Shown: positions 10,839-22,523 of the stretch, piece after piece | Layout: each line of letters begins with the position of its first letter | Position numbering within the stretch: the stretch's first letter is position 1 | NCBI GenBank assembly: GCA_009746045.1 | Contig: RPFO01001428.1 | Location: 162,501 to 210,000, forward strand | Reading direction: 5' to 3' | Origin: Mesostigma viride | Taxonomy: Eukaryota > Streptophyta > Mesostigmatophyceae > Mesostigmatales > Mesostigmataceae | DNA: 47,500 nt | Notes under the pieces: generated by a model | What the model was told of the DNA's origin: nothing | Seen by the model: only the letters and a program-made list of their open reading frames with translations | Databases searched by the model: none | Made by a program: the position numbers and the translations under genes

Positions 10839-10869
10839 AGAGTTTTTGTAAACATCAGACACTGATTTC

Positions 10870-11012
10870 TTCAGACGATGCACAAGGCTGGGCGCGGCGC
10901 AGCGTGCGCAAGGCTGGCGTGCGCAAGGCTGGGGAGTGCGCGAGGCTGGGAGTGCGCAAGGCTGGGAGTGCATCGTGGCTGGGCGCGGCGCGGCAGCGTG
11001 CGCAAGGCTGGC
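10870..11012 (+). repeat. Degenerate 'gtgcgcaaggctggga' repeat in left arm (mirror at about 19014-19156)
   Basis: Six or so GC-rich copies of a 12-17 bp unit around GCGCAAGGCTGG. The inverted copy in the right arm is the same. Confidence 0.7.
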
Positions 11013-11754
11013 GCGTAAAACTGCAAACGACGTAAATCGTATCGGCTGCCTTTGGACTTAGCCGAATTTCGTCGTCGATGCGAGTGGTGATGGCCGTTTA
11101 GATCTTAGTTTTTAACCCGACGGGTTTCCTTATGATGCGTTCAAAATGGCAGCTGATGGCATGATTACTTAACATGTGGCGCGCGCAAAGAGCCTGTAGT
11201 CGTGCAGTTTACCCTCAATAATCAATCAATCTGAGTCTCGAGTCCACGTTGGAGTCCACTGACCCCCCGACTAGAATTTCCGACCCCCAATGTTGCACGC
11301 AAGCTATGCCTGCCATGCTTTTTCTATTTCCTAACACCCACAGTTGGGGGATCATAGTCATTGACAATTTCTCCCCGTTGCTTTTTATGCTGCATATCCA
11401 ACTATATCTGAGTAAGAGGGGTCGAGCGGATGACGCCGACATGGTTTGCATATACCTTCATAGTGGCTTCAAATCGTCATATTCTTGAAGCGCGGTCAGT
11501 TCAGCCCACAGAACCTTACGTACGTCTTACCAAGGTACATGCACGGTGGGGACGCGGTCGGCCGGTCGGGGTTTGCCTGCTTTCTTTACCCAACCAGGGA
11601 CATGTTCGTGATTTTCTTGCAGCGCTGGAAGATCAGTCCCGGGAAGAACCGCCTGCGACCCCTGGACCGTTCCGTTCCAACGATACCTGTGACTCTTCAG
11701 CATCAACGGTACGAATAGCACGAACCCGCCCACGTGCTTGGCCGCCATACCCGT

Positions 11755-13108
11755 TCCTAGTCATGCCATGCTCCTTCCTAGTCATGCCATGGTCGTTCCG
11801 AGTCATGCCATGGTCGTTCCTAGTCATGTCACTCCCGTTCCTAGTCATGCCATTAATTAATTAATTAATTAAAATGATAGCTCCGTTGGGAGCATATGTA
11901 ACACATAGCCCTGAGAAAAGGGCATCTATGGGTTTGTAATACAATCAGGGCTACAACCTGCAGGTGGAGGATGTACAACTGTCACCTGCTCTGGGTGCAC
12001 AAGGTGCACCTGCACCGCCATGATGGTTCATGCCTCCTTAACAAGCACAGGCACCCAGGGGGGGCTTGAGGAGAGGGCCTAGAAGGCCTGCATGACATAT
12101 GGGGTGGAGGGTATGTGGCTAGGCTATAGCTGGTGTACACATGGCATCTCAGCAGAGAGTAACTCCCTGCATAGGCATCGCATGGCTAAATTCTTAATGC
12201 ATCATCCATGGGAGGTCCCATTGTAGGCTGGGCGCGGCTAAATACTGAAAGCATCATCCATGGGGGCCATTATGGGCGCACATGCGCGTGGGCCACGTCA
12301 TGCCATACCCGTTCCTAGTCATGCCATGGCCGTTCCTAGTCATGCCATGGTCGTTCCGAGTCATGCCATACCCGTTCCTAGTCATGCCATGCCCGTTCCT
12401 AGTCATGCCATACTCGTTACTAGTCATGCCATGCCCGTTCCTAGTCATGCCATACCCGTTCCTAGTCATGCCATACCCGTTCCTAGTCATGCCATACCCG
12501 TTCCTAGTCATGCCATGCCCGTTCCTAGTCATGCCATGGCCGTTCCTAGTCATGCCATGCCCGTTCCTAGTCATGCCACACCCGTTCCTAGTCATGCCAT
12601 GCCCGTTCCTAGTCATGCCATACCCGTTCCTAGTCATGCCATACCCGTTCCTAGTCATGCCATACCCGTTCCTAGTCATGCTGTACACGCTCCTAGTCAT
12701 GCCACACCCGTTCCTAGTCATGCCATACCCGTTCCTAGTCATGCCATGGTCGTTCCGAGTCATGCCATACCCGTTCCGAGTCATGACATACTCATTCCTA
12801 GTCATGCCATACCCGTTCCTAGTCATGCTGTACCCGTTCCTAGTCATGCCATGGTCGTTCCGAGTCATGCCATACCCGTTCCGAGTCATGACATACTCAT
12901 TCCTAGTCATGCCATACCCGTTCCTAGTCATGTTGTACACGTTCCTAGTCATGCCACACCCGTTCCTAGTCATGCCATGCCCGTTCCTAGTCATGCCATG
13001 CTCTTTCCTAGTCATGCCATACCTGTTCCTACTTCCTAGTCATGCCATACCCGTTCCTAGTCATGCTGTACACGTTCCTAGTCATGCCATGCCCGTTCCT
13101 ACTCATGT
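11755..13108 (+). repeat. 21-bp minisatellite, split by a LINE end (left arm)
   Basis: Unit CATGCCATACCCGTTCCTAGT with variants at the 7-8th and 10-12th positions. About four copies lie at 11755-11853 and about 38 at 12297-13108. A four-unit higher-order block is duplicated at about 12743-12830 and 12841-12925. The 21-bp period keeps several frames open on both strands (MTRNGYG minus; PSHAIPV and FLVMPYP plus); these are by-products of the repeat, not genes. Confidence 0.95.
11854..12296 (-). mobile_element. Module T (5'-truncated LINE B/H end) inserted in the minisatellite, left arm
   Basis: Minus-oriented. It begins with the TTAA tail (11852-11872), then a GCTCCGTTGGGAGC hairpin (11881-11894) and the T blocks, and ends at GTGGCCCACGCGCATG. 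Flanks GTCATGCCAT at 11844-11853 and 12297-12306 fit a 10-bp duplication, although the surrounding array repeats this sequence so the duplication is not independent proof. The mirror copy is at about 17730-18172. Confidence 0.85.
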
Positions 13109-13604
13109 CATGGTTTTTACCTGTATGTCCTCTGCCCTTGGTGCCAGCGTTCTGTGAGCACCTCAATGTATGGTCTGTCGTGAGAACAATAATGGCAGTC
13201 TAGCCAACGTCGATACGTTCGAGTTGGGCTCATAGTTAGTTGGTTGTTGTCGACCCACACAATAGCTGTTGCTTGTGTTAATTGGGAAATGTGTTTTATT
13301 GCAGCTGAACATGTATCAAGCTTCATTGCAATCTAGCTGTCGCGAACGATTCCTCTAAATCATCTTTAGTGGTGATAGGTACCATTCGAGTGCCAACGGT
13401 GGAGACGTACAGGTTCTCACATAGAGGTGGGTTAACTCGTAACAGTGCTATCAATTGCGTGCGATAAGAACGTGACTGCACCACGTGAACAAGAGACAAT
13501 TATCAATATTATAATTAACAAACATCACGTGAGCATTATTAAGTTTACATCATTTGCAGGTTGTTGCTTAGCACGCTTATAGACCATGTACCCCCTCTCA
13601 CGGA

Positions 13605-14045
13605 CATTTAATTAATTAATTAATACCACGTGACTGCGTGAGCAGTATCCTCATGAAGGGAATGGATGACATGCGAAAGAAACTATCTAAGCACGGGTAG
13701 CAGGATTGTGGGCCCCGCGGCCGGTGGCACTGTGCCGACCGTAGCGGGTTACCCGAGGTGCCCCTACCGGACATTAATTAATTAATTAATAGACACGTGA
13801 CTGCGTCACGTGAGCATAAGTCCTCAGTGGGAGGGGAACATGGGATGGAATGGATGGTATAAGCTATCTAGGTCCTAGTTACAGGGGTGTGGGCACCGCG
13901 GCCCGAATCGCTATGAATGCCATACTTGGTCACACGCGGAGCCCCCACAGACTTGGGGGTGGTCTCCTTCATCACTACTTGCCATCTATCCTTGCGCACC
14001 ATCTGCCTTAATATTACAGACTACCGGACATGTGTTACGTGATCT
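13605..14045 (-). mobile_element. Two successive lineage A type-i LINE 3' ends (left arm)
   Basis: TTAA tail at 13606-13622 followed (minus orientation) by a variant of the CACGTGAC hairpin; a second TTAA tail at 13773-13792 followed by an intact CACGTGACTGCGTCACGTG hairpin and a 3' UTR close to 1860-2098. The second ends near the 'atctcccaacggag' hairpin at 14045-14056. The mirror copies lie at about 15980-16420. Confidence 0.75.
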
Positions 14046-14580
14046 CCCAACGGAGTAACGCTTCAATTCAATGCAACTAATACGTTAGACAGTATAATAT
14101 TATCGTGACATGCATCACGTGAGCATAATGAATGCAATATCAAAGCGACTACCGGCGCAGGCCAGAAATCTGGAGAATATGTCAATATCAACAAGTACTA
14201 GGAGCATAGAGTGTACGCATTATGACTGTCCTGGTTAGCCTTGTACTCAGACCCTACGTGGATCATGCCACGACAAATGAGGGTCGTACACACAACTCTT
14301 GGTTTAGCTCCGAGACCATGCAGTCATTGGCAAACTTTGGAATTACCTCTTTCTCGATACTGTGCCAAAATTCCAAAACAAAAGAGGTGGTATGGACACC
14401 TGTAAAGAGCCGGTATGGACACCCACAGCTCTGCACACATCTTGATTATCCAAGCAATTAGTGTACAAGTGTTTCGCCTCCGTGGCTTACCATTATGCAT
14501 CATCAGCACAACAAGTTTTAACAGTGATTGCAAACCACGGTTTTTTATGTGTCATGCAAGGTCTACCAAAAGGCGGTGTC

Positions 14581-15444
14581 ACCATTGCATTTTTAGGCCC
14601 AAATGCATGTGTCACCCGAAATGCATCTAAACCTTAAACCTTCCTCAACCTTTTCATGAAACAATCAAAGGTTCATTACAATATCTGATTTTCTCGCCAA
14701 CTAGTTTTGCCTGTTGGCTTAGCCCCCCCAACATGGCCCGGGTAGCACGTGTTCGCCGCCCTCATCAGGGGGAATAGTATCACATTTGGTCAATAGGCCA
14801 TACCAAGTCATGCTTGTTGCCCCAACCAACTAGAGCATATTCTCAATGCCCATTCCCGCCATCCAAGCTATGCCTCCTGTTTACCGCCGCAACACCGGTT
14901 GCCAGCAGCCCATTACTCACTTCACCCGCCGCTTGCTACACAAGGCCTTGCCGCCTTGCCCAACATGCTGCCTGCTTCGCCTCGTTCGGCCGAATTTCGC
15001 AAGTAACCTTGCAGTTCCAAGTACCTCAGGTTTGCTTGACATTCCCCCTCCCTCACCCCCTCCCACCCCCCCTCCCTCCCTTTTAGAAGCTACATACACC
15101 GCTACGTTCAAGAAGTATAAGTATTTATCTATATATTATACAAAGTTGACAAGATATTTATCACACACTTAGTTTCAGTTGGCTAACTCGCTTTCTATGT
15201 CGTGTGCCCAAGGGGCTTTTTGTTGTGCATCGATGAATTACGCCAGACATAGGTGTAACTTTTCTGTACATGTTCTTGTTGTCGCTCTGTTGACTTGTTG
15301 TCGCTTCACAGGCAATGCACTATTGTGTGGAAGGACGCGCATCCCCTGGAGAAGATGCGACTGTACCATTTTGCCCAGCTTCAGTGGCAAATGAAGGTGA
15401 AGAATATGCGTTGTGGCCTTCTCCTCAGCTGGACGATGGAGAAC
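14581..15444. other. 864-bp unique spacer of the palindrome
   Basis: This is not repeated elsewhere in the window. It contains a C-rich pyrimidine run (15040-15080) ending CCCTTTTAG, which resembles a splice acceptor, but no frame on either side is convincing. Its asymmetry argues against a simple read-hairpin artefact. Confidence 0.8.
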
Positions 15445-16916
15445 GACACCGCCTTTTGGTAGACCTTGCATGACACATAAAAAACCGTGGTTTGCAATCA
15501 CTGTTAAAACTTGTTGTGCTGATGATGCATAATGGTAAGCCACGGAGGCGAAACACTTGTACACTAATTGCTTGGATAATCAAGATGTGTGCAGAGCTGT
15601 GGGTGTCCATACCGGCTCTTTACAGGTGTCCATACCACCTCTTTTGTTTTGGAATTTTGGCACAGTATCGAGAAAGAGGTAATTCCAAAGTTTGCCAATG
15701 ACTGCATGGTCTCGGAGCTAAACCAAGAGTTGTGTGTACGACCCTCATTTGTCGTGGCATGATCCACGTAGGGTCTGAGTACAAGGCTAACCAGGACAGT
15801 CATAATGCGTACACTCTATGCTCCTAGTACTTGTTGATATTGACATATTCTCCAGATTTCTGGCCTGCGCCGGTAGTCGCTTTGATATTGCATTCATTAT
15901 GCTCACGTGATGCATGTCACGATAATATTATACTGTCTAACGTATTAGTTGCATTGAATTGAAGCGTTACTCCGTTGGGAGATCACGTAACACATGTCCG
16001 GTAGTCTGTAATATTAAGGCAGATGGTGCGCAAGGATAGATGGCAAGTAGTGATGAAGGAGACCACCCCCAAGTCTGTGGGGGCTCCGCGTGTGACCAAG
16101 TATGGCATTCATAGCGATTCGGGCCGCGGTGCCCACACCCCTGTAACTAGGACCTAGATAGCTTATACCATCCATTCCATCCCATGTTCCCCTCCCACTG
16201 AGGACTTATGCTCACGTGACGCAGTCACGTGTCTATTAATTAATTAATTAATGTCCGGTAGGGGCACCTCGGGTAACCCGCTACGGTCGGCACAGTGCCA
16301 CCGGCCGCGGGGCCCACAATCCTGCTACCCGTGCTTAGATAGTTTCTTTCGCATGTCATCCATTCCCTTCATGAGGATACTGCTCACGCAGTCACGTGGT
16401 ATTAATTAATTAATTAAATGTCCGTGAGAGGGGGTACATGGTCTATAAGCGTGCTAAGCAACAACCTGCAAATGATGTAAACTTAATAATGCTCACGTGA
16501 TGTTTGTTAATTATAATATTGATAATTGTCTCTTGTTCACGTGGTGCAGTCACGTTCTTATCGCACGCAATTGATAGCACTGTTACGAGTTAACCCACCT
16601 CTATGTGAGAACCTGTACGTCTCCACCGTTGGCACTCGAATGGTACCTATCACCACTAAAGATGATTTAGAGGAATCGTTCGCGACAGCTAGATTGCAAT
16701 GAAGCTTGATACATGTTCAGCTGCAATAAAACACATTTCCCAATTAACACAAGCAACAGCTATTGTGTGGGTCGACAACAACCAACTAACTATGAGCCCA
16801 ACTCGAACGTATCGACGTTGGCTAGACTGCCATTATTGTTCTCACGACAGACCATACATTGAGGTGCTCACAGAACGCTGGCACCAAGGGCAGAGGACAT
16901 ACAGGTAAAAACCATG

Positions 16917-18271
16917 ACATGAGTAGGAACGGGCATGGCATGACTAGGAACGTGTACAGCATGACTAGGAACGGGTATGGCATGACTAGGAAGTAGGAAC
17001 AGGTATGGCATGACTAGGAAAGAGCATGGCATGACTAGGAACGGGCATGGCATGACTAGGAACGGGTGTGGCATGACTAGGAACGTGTACAACATGACTA
17101 GGAACGGGTATGGCATGACTAGGAATGAGTATGTCATGACTCGGAACGGGTATGGCATGACTCGGAACGACCATGGCATGACTAGGAACGGGTACAGCAT
17201 GACTAGGAACGGGTATGGCATGACTAGGAATGAGTATGTCATGACTCGGAACGGGTATGGCATGACTCGGAACGACCATGGCATGACTAGGAACGGGTAT
17301 GGCATGACTAGGAACGGGTGTGGCATGACTAGGAGCGTGTACAGCATGACTAGGAACGGGTATGGCATGACTAGGAACGGGTATGGCATGACTAGGAACG
17401 GGTATGGCATGACTAGGAACGGGCATGGCATGACTAGGAACGGGTGTGGCATGACTAGGAACGGGCATGGCATGACTAGGAACGGCCATGGCATGACTAG
17501 GAACGGGCATGGCATGACTAGGAACGGGTATGGCATGACTAGGAACGGGTATGGCATGACTAGGAACGGGTATGGCATGACTAGGAACGGGCATGGCATG
17601 ACTAGTAACGAGTATGGCATGACTAGGAACGGGCATGGCATGACTAGGAACGGGTATGGCATGACTCGGAACGACCATGGCATGACTAGGAACGGCCATG
17701 GCATGACTAGGAACGGGTATGGCATGACGTGGCCCACGCGCATGTGCGCCCATAATGGCCCCCATGGATGATGCTTTCAGTATTTAGCCGCGCCCAGCCT
17801 ACAATGGGACCTCCCATGGATGATGCATTAAGAATTTAGCCATGCGATGCCTATGCAGGGAGTTACTCTCTGCTGAGATGCCATGTGTACACCAGCTATA
17901 GCCTAGCCACATACCCTCCACCCCATATGTCATGCAGGCCTTCTAGGCCCTCTCCTCAAGCCCCCCCCTGGGTGCCTGTGCTTGTTAAGGAGGCATGAAC
18001 CATCATGGCGGTGCAGGTGCACCTTGTGCACCCAGAGCAGGTGACAGTTGTACATCCTCCACCTGCAGGTTGTAGCCCTGATTGTATTACAAACCCATAG
18101 ATGCCCTTTTCTCAGGGCTATGTGTTACATATGCTCCCAACGGAGCTATCATTTTAATTAATTAATTAATTAATGGCATGACTAGGAACGGGAGTGACAT
18201 GACTAGGAACGACCATGGCATGACTCGGAACGACCATGGCATGACTAGGAAGGAGCATGGCATGACTAGGA
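16917..18271 (-). repeat. 21-bp minisatellite, split by module T (right arm)
   Basis: Mirror of 11755-13108, with identical unit order and the same internal T insertion. Confidence 0.95.
17730..18172 (+). mobile_element. Module T insertion, right-arm copy
   Basis: Mirror of 11854-12296, here in plus orientation, ending GCTCCCAACGGAGC then TTAA repeats (about 18155-18174). Confidence 0.85.
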
Positions 18272-19187
18272 ACGGGTATGGCGGCCAAGCACGTGGGCGG
18301 GTTCGTGCTATTCGTACCGTTGATGCTGAAGAGTCACAGGTATCGTTGGAACGGAACGGTCCAGGGGTCGCAGGCGGTTCTTCCCGGGACTGATCTTCCA
18401 GCGCTGCAAGAAAATCACGAACATGTCCCTGGTTGGGTAAAGAAAGCAGGCAAACCCCGACCGGCCGACCGCGTCCCCACCGTGCATGTACCTTGGTAAG
18501 ACGTACGTAAGGTTCTGTGGGCTGAACTGACCGCGCTTCAAGAATATGACGATTTGAAGCCACTATGAAGGTATATGCAAACCATGTCGGCGTCATCCGC
18601 TCGACCCCTCTTACTCAGATATAGTTGGATATGCAGCATAAAAAGCAACGGGGAGAAATTGTCAATGACTATGATCCCCCAACTGTGGGTGTTAGGAAAT
18701 AGAAAAAGCATGGCAGGCATAGCTTGCGTGCAACATTGGGGGTCGGAAATTCTAGTCGGGGGGTCAGTGGACTCCAACGTGGACTCGAGACTCAGATTGA
18801 TTGATTATTGAGGGTAAACTGCACGACTACAGGCTCTTTGCGCGCGCCACATGTTAAGTAATCATGCCATCAGCTGCCATTTTGAACGCATCATAAGGAA
18901 ACCCGTCGGGTTAAAAACTAAGATCTAAACGGCCATCACCACTCGCATCGACGACGAAATTCGGCTAAGTCCAAAGGCAGCCGATACGATTTACGTCGTT
19001 TGCAGTTTTACGCGCCAGCCTTGCGCACGCTGCCGCGCCGCGCCCAGCCACGATGCACTCCCAGCCTTGCGCACTCCCAGCCTCGCGCACTCCCCAGCCT
19101 TGCGCACGCCAGCCTTGCGCACGCTGCGCCGCGCCCAGCCTTGTGCATCGTCTGAAGAAATCAGTGTCTGATGTTTACAAAAACTCT

Positions 19188-20949
19188 TAATTAAAACCTT
19201 TTGTTTGTTTGTTTGTCCTGCAGCCGTTCAAGGCACGTGGGTACTTATTTAATTAAATTTCTTTTGTTTGTTTGGTAGATATGGTACACGCCGTCCCCAA
19301 CCCGGCCCGGCGGCCCCCCTTTCGGCGGCCACAGGCTATAGTCAGTGGAGGTCTCAGGTCAGTGATACCCTATTTAATTGCTCAAGGCCCATAAGTATCG
19401 CACATGAGTAGTACATCTTACATGTACATCTGTAGACACGCTCAGGCCTCAGCCTCTACTGAGTACCGACCGACGTGCCCTGCCGAGGCAGTACTGTAGA
19501 GCGTGGATTGCTGGATGCAAAAGCGGTTCACTTGGTTCGCGCCTCACCCCGCGCTCGGCCTGCGTCTCGCGGTTTTTTTTCGATTTTCACGATATTTCAT
19601 GTTCCCCGCCTGTCCAAGGTAATTTCGAAGGTTTTATGTACTTTATATTATATAACAAGTTTTGCGGGCTTCGCCCGCGACATTAGAGCTTGTACTTTTT
19701 GTGGCCGGTCCCCGGCCAGGGAGCCCCGGCTAGGGAGATGTGAGTCACCACGTACCTCCGTCGAGTGCCAAGTGGCGCTAGTCCCGCCAAGGAGCGCGCG
19801 CTAGCTTTAGAGTTTCGACCACAAGATTCATGGAGTTTGGCAAAAGGGTGAAGGAAAAAAATCCTACATTCAACGGAAGATCTATGGAAGAGGTTCGAAA
19901 CCGGTACGTCACGATTACTTGTCTGATGAGGTGTGCCTTGGCGCCTGAAGTGTACGTAACCAATTTCTGTAGAAGTTTCACAATATGTACATTGCTAAAA
20001 AGGGACAAACTGCGCAACCGCGCAGTGGACGGAGCTCGCGAACTACTTGCGGAGTTCAAGCTCCAGATTGACTGCTACCCCTGCACGGGAGCGCGATGCG
20101 CGCGGGGTTTAGTGACCTCGCCAAACCCGCAGACAGCAGGGGGAAATCGCTTACAGGCGGTGGAGCACAGGAAAATCCACGTGTGAGCTTCCTGCGCGTT
20201 TGTAACTGGTTCGGGAGAACAAAGTTTGGTCCAACAGCCCAAAAGTTTGCGACGGTTATATCTGGAGCTCGCGAACACAGGAAATCGCAGAGTTTTCTAG
20301 TAGGAGCCATCTGGGCATACGGACCTCTGCCAAATGGCTCATCTGGATGTAACGCACAAAAACCCTCATAATATGGACGCCGTGGTTTGACCTTTTCGTG
20401 ATTGGTCGGAATGCAATTCCGCGCAGCTCATTCGTCAAGCGGACTGTAAGTCGCGCCGCTGAGTGGCTGGAGCCGAAAGCCGTTCGAAAGAGTGTTAGCT
20501 AAAATTGTGCCAGGGCTGCGTTTTACAAATTTTAGTATATATGTTGATATAAAGTGTTTGTTTGTTTTCTCACAGGGCGACGACCCCGTGCCCACATGAG
20601 TTAATTAATTAATTTTGTTTGTTTGTTTGTTGAGTCCAGTCCTCAGCCCCCGGAGTTAATTAATTAATTTTCTTTTGTTTTTTTTATGGTTTTCAGCCAG
20701 AACATTTTCCAGAAGCTAATTATTTATTTAAAACTTCCAATGCGGACGGTGTATCCCACGCCAGCTGACTGCAAGGATTCTGTAGGTCCCTGGTCCTCCC
20801 GTTCGCCGTCCGCCTCGTCTTCGATATCCTGGGGGAGATATTTTCTATATTCGTACTAGGAAGTCTACTTTGTCTGTGGTTCCGCTAGGAAGTCTACTTT
20901 CATCTACATTTCGGTGACCCTGGAAACATGACGGCATTCCTGGGAAGTC
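19188..20949. other. Non-coding stretch with TTTG and TTAA runs
   Basis: TTTG repeats occur at about 19200, 19263, 20557, 20616 and 20672, three of them next to TTAATTAA runs, perhaps remnants of LINE tails. A GCGGGCTTCGCCCGC hairpin lies at about 19666-19680. A 22-bp stretch at about 20732-20753 is the reverse complement of 10467-10488 on the far side of the palindrome. No gene recognised. Confidence 0.4.
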
Positions 20950-21174
20950 ATGGAAGCTGCCGTCAACCGTATCTTCGATATTGACTCCATTCAGCGCGAT
21001 CAGCGGTCCTTTATCCCCCGCGCCAAAAGACGACGATCGGTCTTGAACACAAACAACGACGATCGGTATTTGGTGAACGGCCACACCAAGGTTTGCACCC
21101 GCCATTTGCCCGCTCTTTTCCGGGGCACACACGCAAGCCTTGCCTTGACTGCATCAGATAAACATCGACAATGA
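20950..21174 (+). other. Upstream ORF (74 codons) overlapping the HU start codon
   Basis: ATG at 20950 opens a 74-codon frame whose TGA (21172-21174) overlaps the HU ATG as ATGA. The product is basic and matches nothing I know. It could be chance, or an upstream ORF that limits HU translation if the transcript starts above 20950. Confidence 0.25.
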
Positions 21175-21765
21175 TTGCCGCCGTCTGCACACATCAGCCA
21201 GCTTGTGCCCGTGTCGCACTCAACAGCTCCAATCTGGCAGCGAGTAAAACTTCCTTTAGCGGGAAGCGGGTGGTCCATTCTGCGCACAGGATCTCGAAAC
21301 CCTCGACTCGCATTGCTCCGTGCGCGCTGACGAAGAAGGAACTAGTCGATTACGTGGCAGAGAGAACTGATTACGAAAAGGAAGCTGTGGCGACATGCAT
21401 TAGCGAGGCTCTGGATGCCATCATCGTGCATGTGGCCGCCGGCGACAAGGTCCAGCTTACAGGGTTTGGAACCTTTGAGCCGCGTGACCGGAAAGCACGG
21501 GAAGGCCGGAATCCAAAGACGGGAGAAAAAATGCTCATCAAGGAGACAAGGTTCGTGCAACCATGCTGTCAGTCCCACCTGGCAACGTTTGTTGAAAGCA
21601 TGCCCTCCAAAATAGAATTGGTTATTCCTGATGAAGTTATAGCATCTAATTTTCGTTTGCTCTTTGATTACTTCAATTTCATGCAGGGTACCGAGTTTTT
21701 CTGCTGGGAAAAACTTCAAGGATGCGGTGAAGGGACTGCTTAACGATAAGGAGGAGACAGCATAA
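21171..21765 (+). CDS. HU/IHF-family histone-like DNA-binding protein, organelle-targeted, two exons
   Basis: The spliced gene is exon 1 21171-21550, a 136-bp GT-AG intron 21551-21686, and exon 2 21687-21765 (stop TAA at 21763), giving 152 residues. The join restores KETR/VPSFSAGKNFKDAVK, the normal HU C-terminus; without splicing the frame runs into unrelated residues. Residues 1-52 are rich in Ala, Ser, Arg and Lys with few acids, as in chloroplast transit peptides. Residues 53-145 are the HU domain: helix pair LTKKELVDYVAERT to LDAIIVHVA, then GDKVQLTGFGTFEPRDRKAR and the DNA-intercalating arm GRNPKTGE with its conserved proline (residue 115). HU proteins bend and compact organelle nucleoid DNA; algal plastid HU-like proteins are the closest known analogues. 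A mitochondrial location cannot be excluded. The start is the first Met before the leader. Confidence 0.92.
21551..21686 (+). other. Intron of the HU gene
   Basis: It begins GTTCGTGC and ends TTTCATGCAG, and is AT-richer than the exons. Removing it joins ACA AG|G GTA and restores the HU reading frame, which is strong evidence that it is a real intron. Confidence 0.9.
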
Positions 21766-22523
21766 GGGGCGCGCTCGTTCTCCTCAAGTTCGACGCACGT
21801 ACTCGTCGCAACATCTGCAGCGCAGACCCTGGTGGCAGACACGAGGGCGTCAATGCTTGGCGCACATAAACAACAATATGTTCTACTCCAACCCAGCAAT
21901 TTTGCTATTATCCTCTGGAGAACCTTCACACCCTTGGAGAACAGTTACCACATAACATCTTGGTGTACCCAATGACATCATGGTGTGCACACATGACATC
22001 ATGGTGTACCCAGATGACGTCATGATGTACCCACACGACATCATGGTGTGAGGGCTGTGGGCCAATAGCATGCTCTGAGCTCTGACGCGCCCCAGGTCAT
22101 ATGGCGCCAGTGCTAGGGAGAATGTGCCAGCAGAATTAGGCTGTTGGCAGGGGCGGTGTACATGTGCCAATCAGAGCTCATCTCTTGGATAGGTCAAAAC
22201 ACAGTTTTGGCTACAGTCATGCAAGCATGCTATGAAATGCTTTGCACATTTCATCATCCCACGCTAGATTGAGGCATGCGTTACACTACATAATCACCTC
22301 ATGCATTTTTTTTCTGCATCCATTGCCAGAGGGGCTGGCACGCACAACTGTGCATCGTGGTCAGTATCCCCTGGGGGATGTTGAAGCGAGAAGCACATGC
22401 GATGATAATACTCTTTTCACAATTCTTAACCCATAGGAATGGACATGCTTTTAATATATGGAGCAACAATTTGAATTTTCCTGCCTTAGTTGTCATGAAC
22501 AAGATCTTGTTGTGTCCGGAAAA
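21766..22523. other. Non-coding stretch with a short tandem repeat
   Basis: At about 21945-22050 lie four to five degenerate copies of a ~22-bp unit 'atgacatcatggtgtaccca', one containing TGACGTCA. No other feature is recognised; the HU 3' UTR must be here. Confidence 0.5.

Larger units (their letters stand above)
10839..14580 (+). repeat. Left arm of 8.3-kb palindrome
   Basis: The arm is a near-perfect reverse complement of 15445-19187; paired coordinates sum to 30025 or 30026 throughout, so there is only about one indel in 3.74 kb. Every frame I compared, including the 21-bp minisatellite, translates identically in the two arms. From outside in it holds a GC-rich 'gcgcaaggctgg' repeat (10870-11010), unrecognised sequence, a minisatellite, an inserted LINE end, more minisatellite, unrecognised sequence, two LINE A ends and unrecognised sequence. 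No credible gene is present. Confidence 0.95.
15445..19187 (-). repeat. Right arm of 8.3-kb palindrome
   Basis: Reverse complement of 10839-14580. The inner edge is sharp at GACACC (15445) against GGTGTC (14580). The outer edges at 10839 and 19187 both abut TTAATTAA-like sequence. Contents mirror the left arm: LINE A ends (about 15980-16420), 21-bp minisatellite (16917-17729 and 18173-18271), inserted module T (17730-18172, plus orientation), and the GC-rich repeat (19014-19156). Confidence 0.95.

Noticed and set aside
12254-13157. Frames of 250-290 codons in the 21-bp array and their mirror copies at 16868-17771
   Set aside because: Open in several frames at once because the unit is a multiple of three; no flanking gene signals.
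10839-19187. Palindrome as a read-hairpin (missed adapter) artefact
   Set aside because: Not excluded outright, but an 864-bp unique spacer and a few arm differences are not expected from that artefact.
19880-19910. GGTTCGAAACC string as a tRNA gene
   Set aside because: No cloverleaf can be folded around it.
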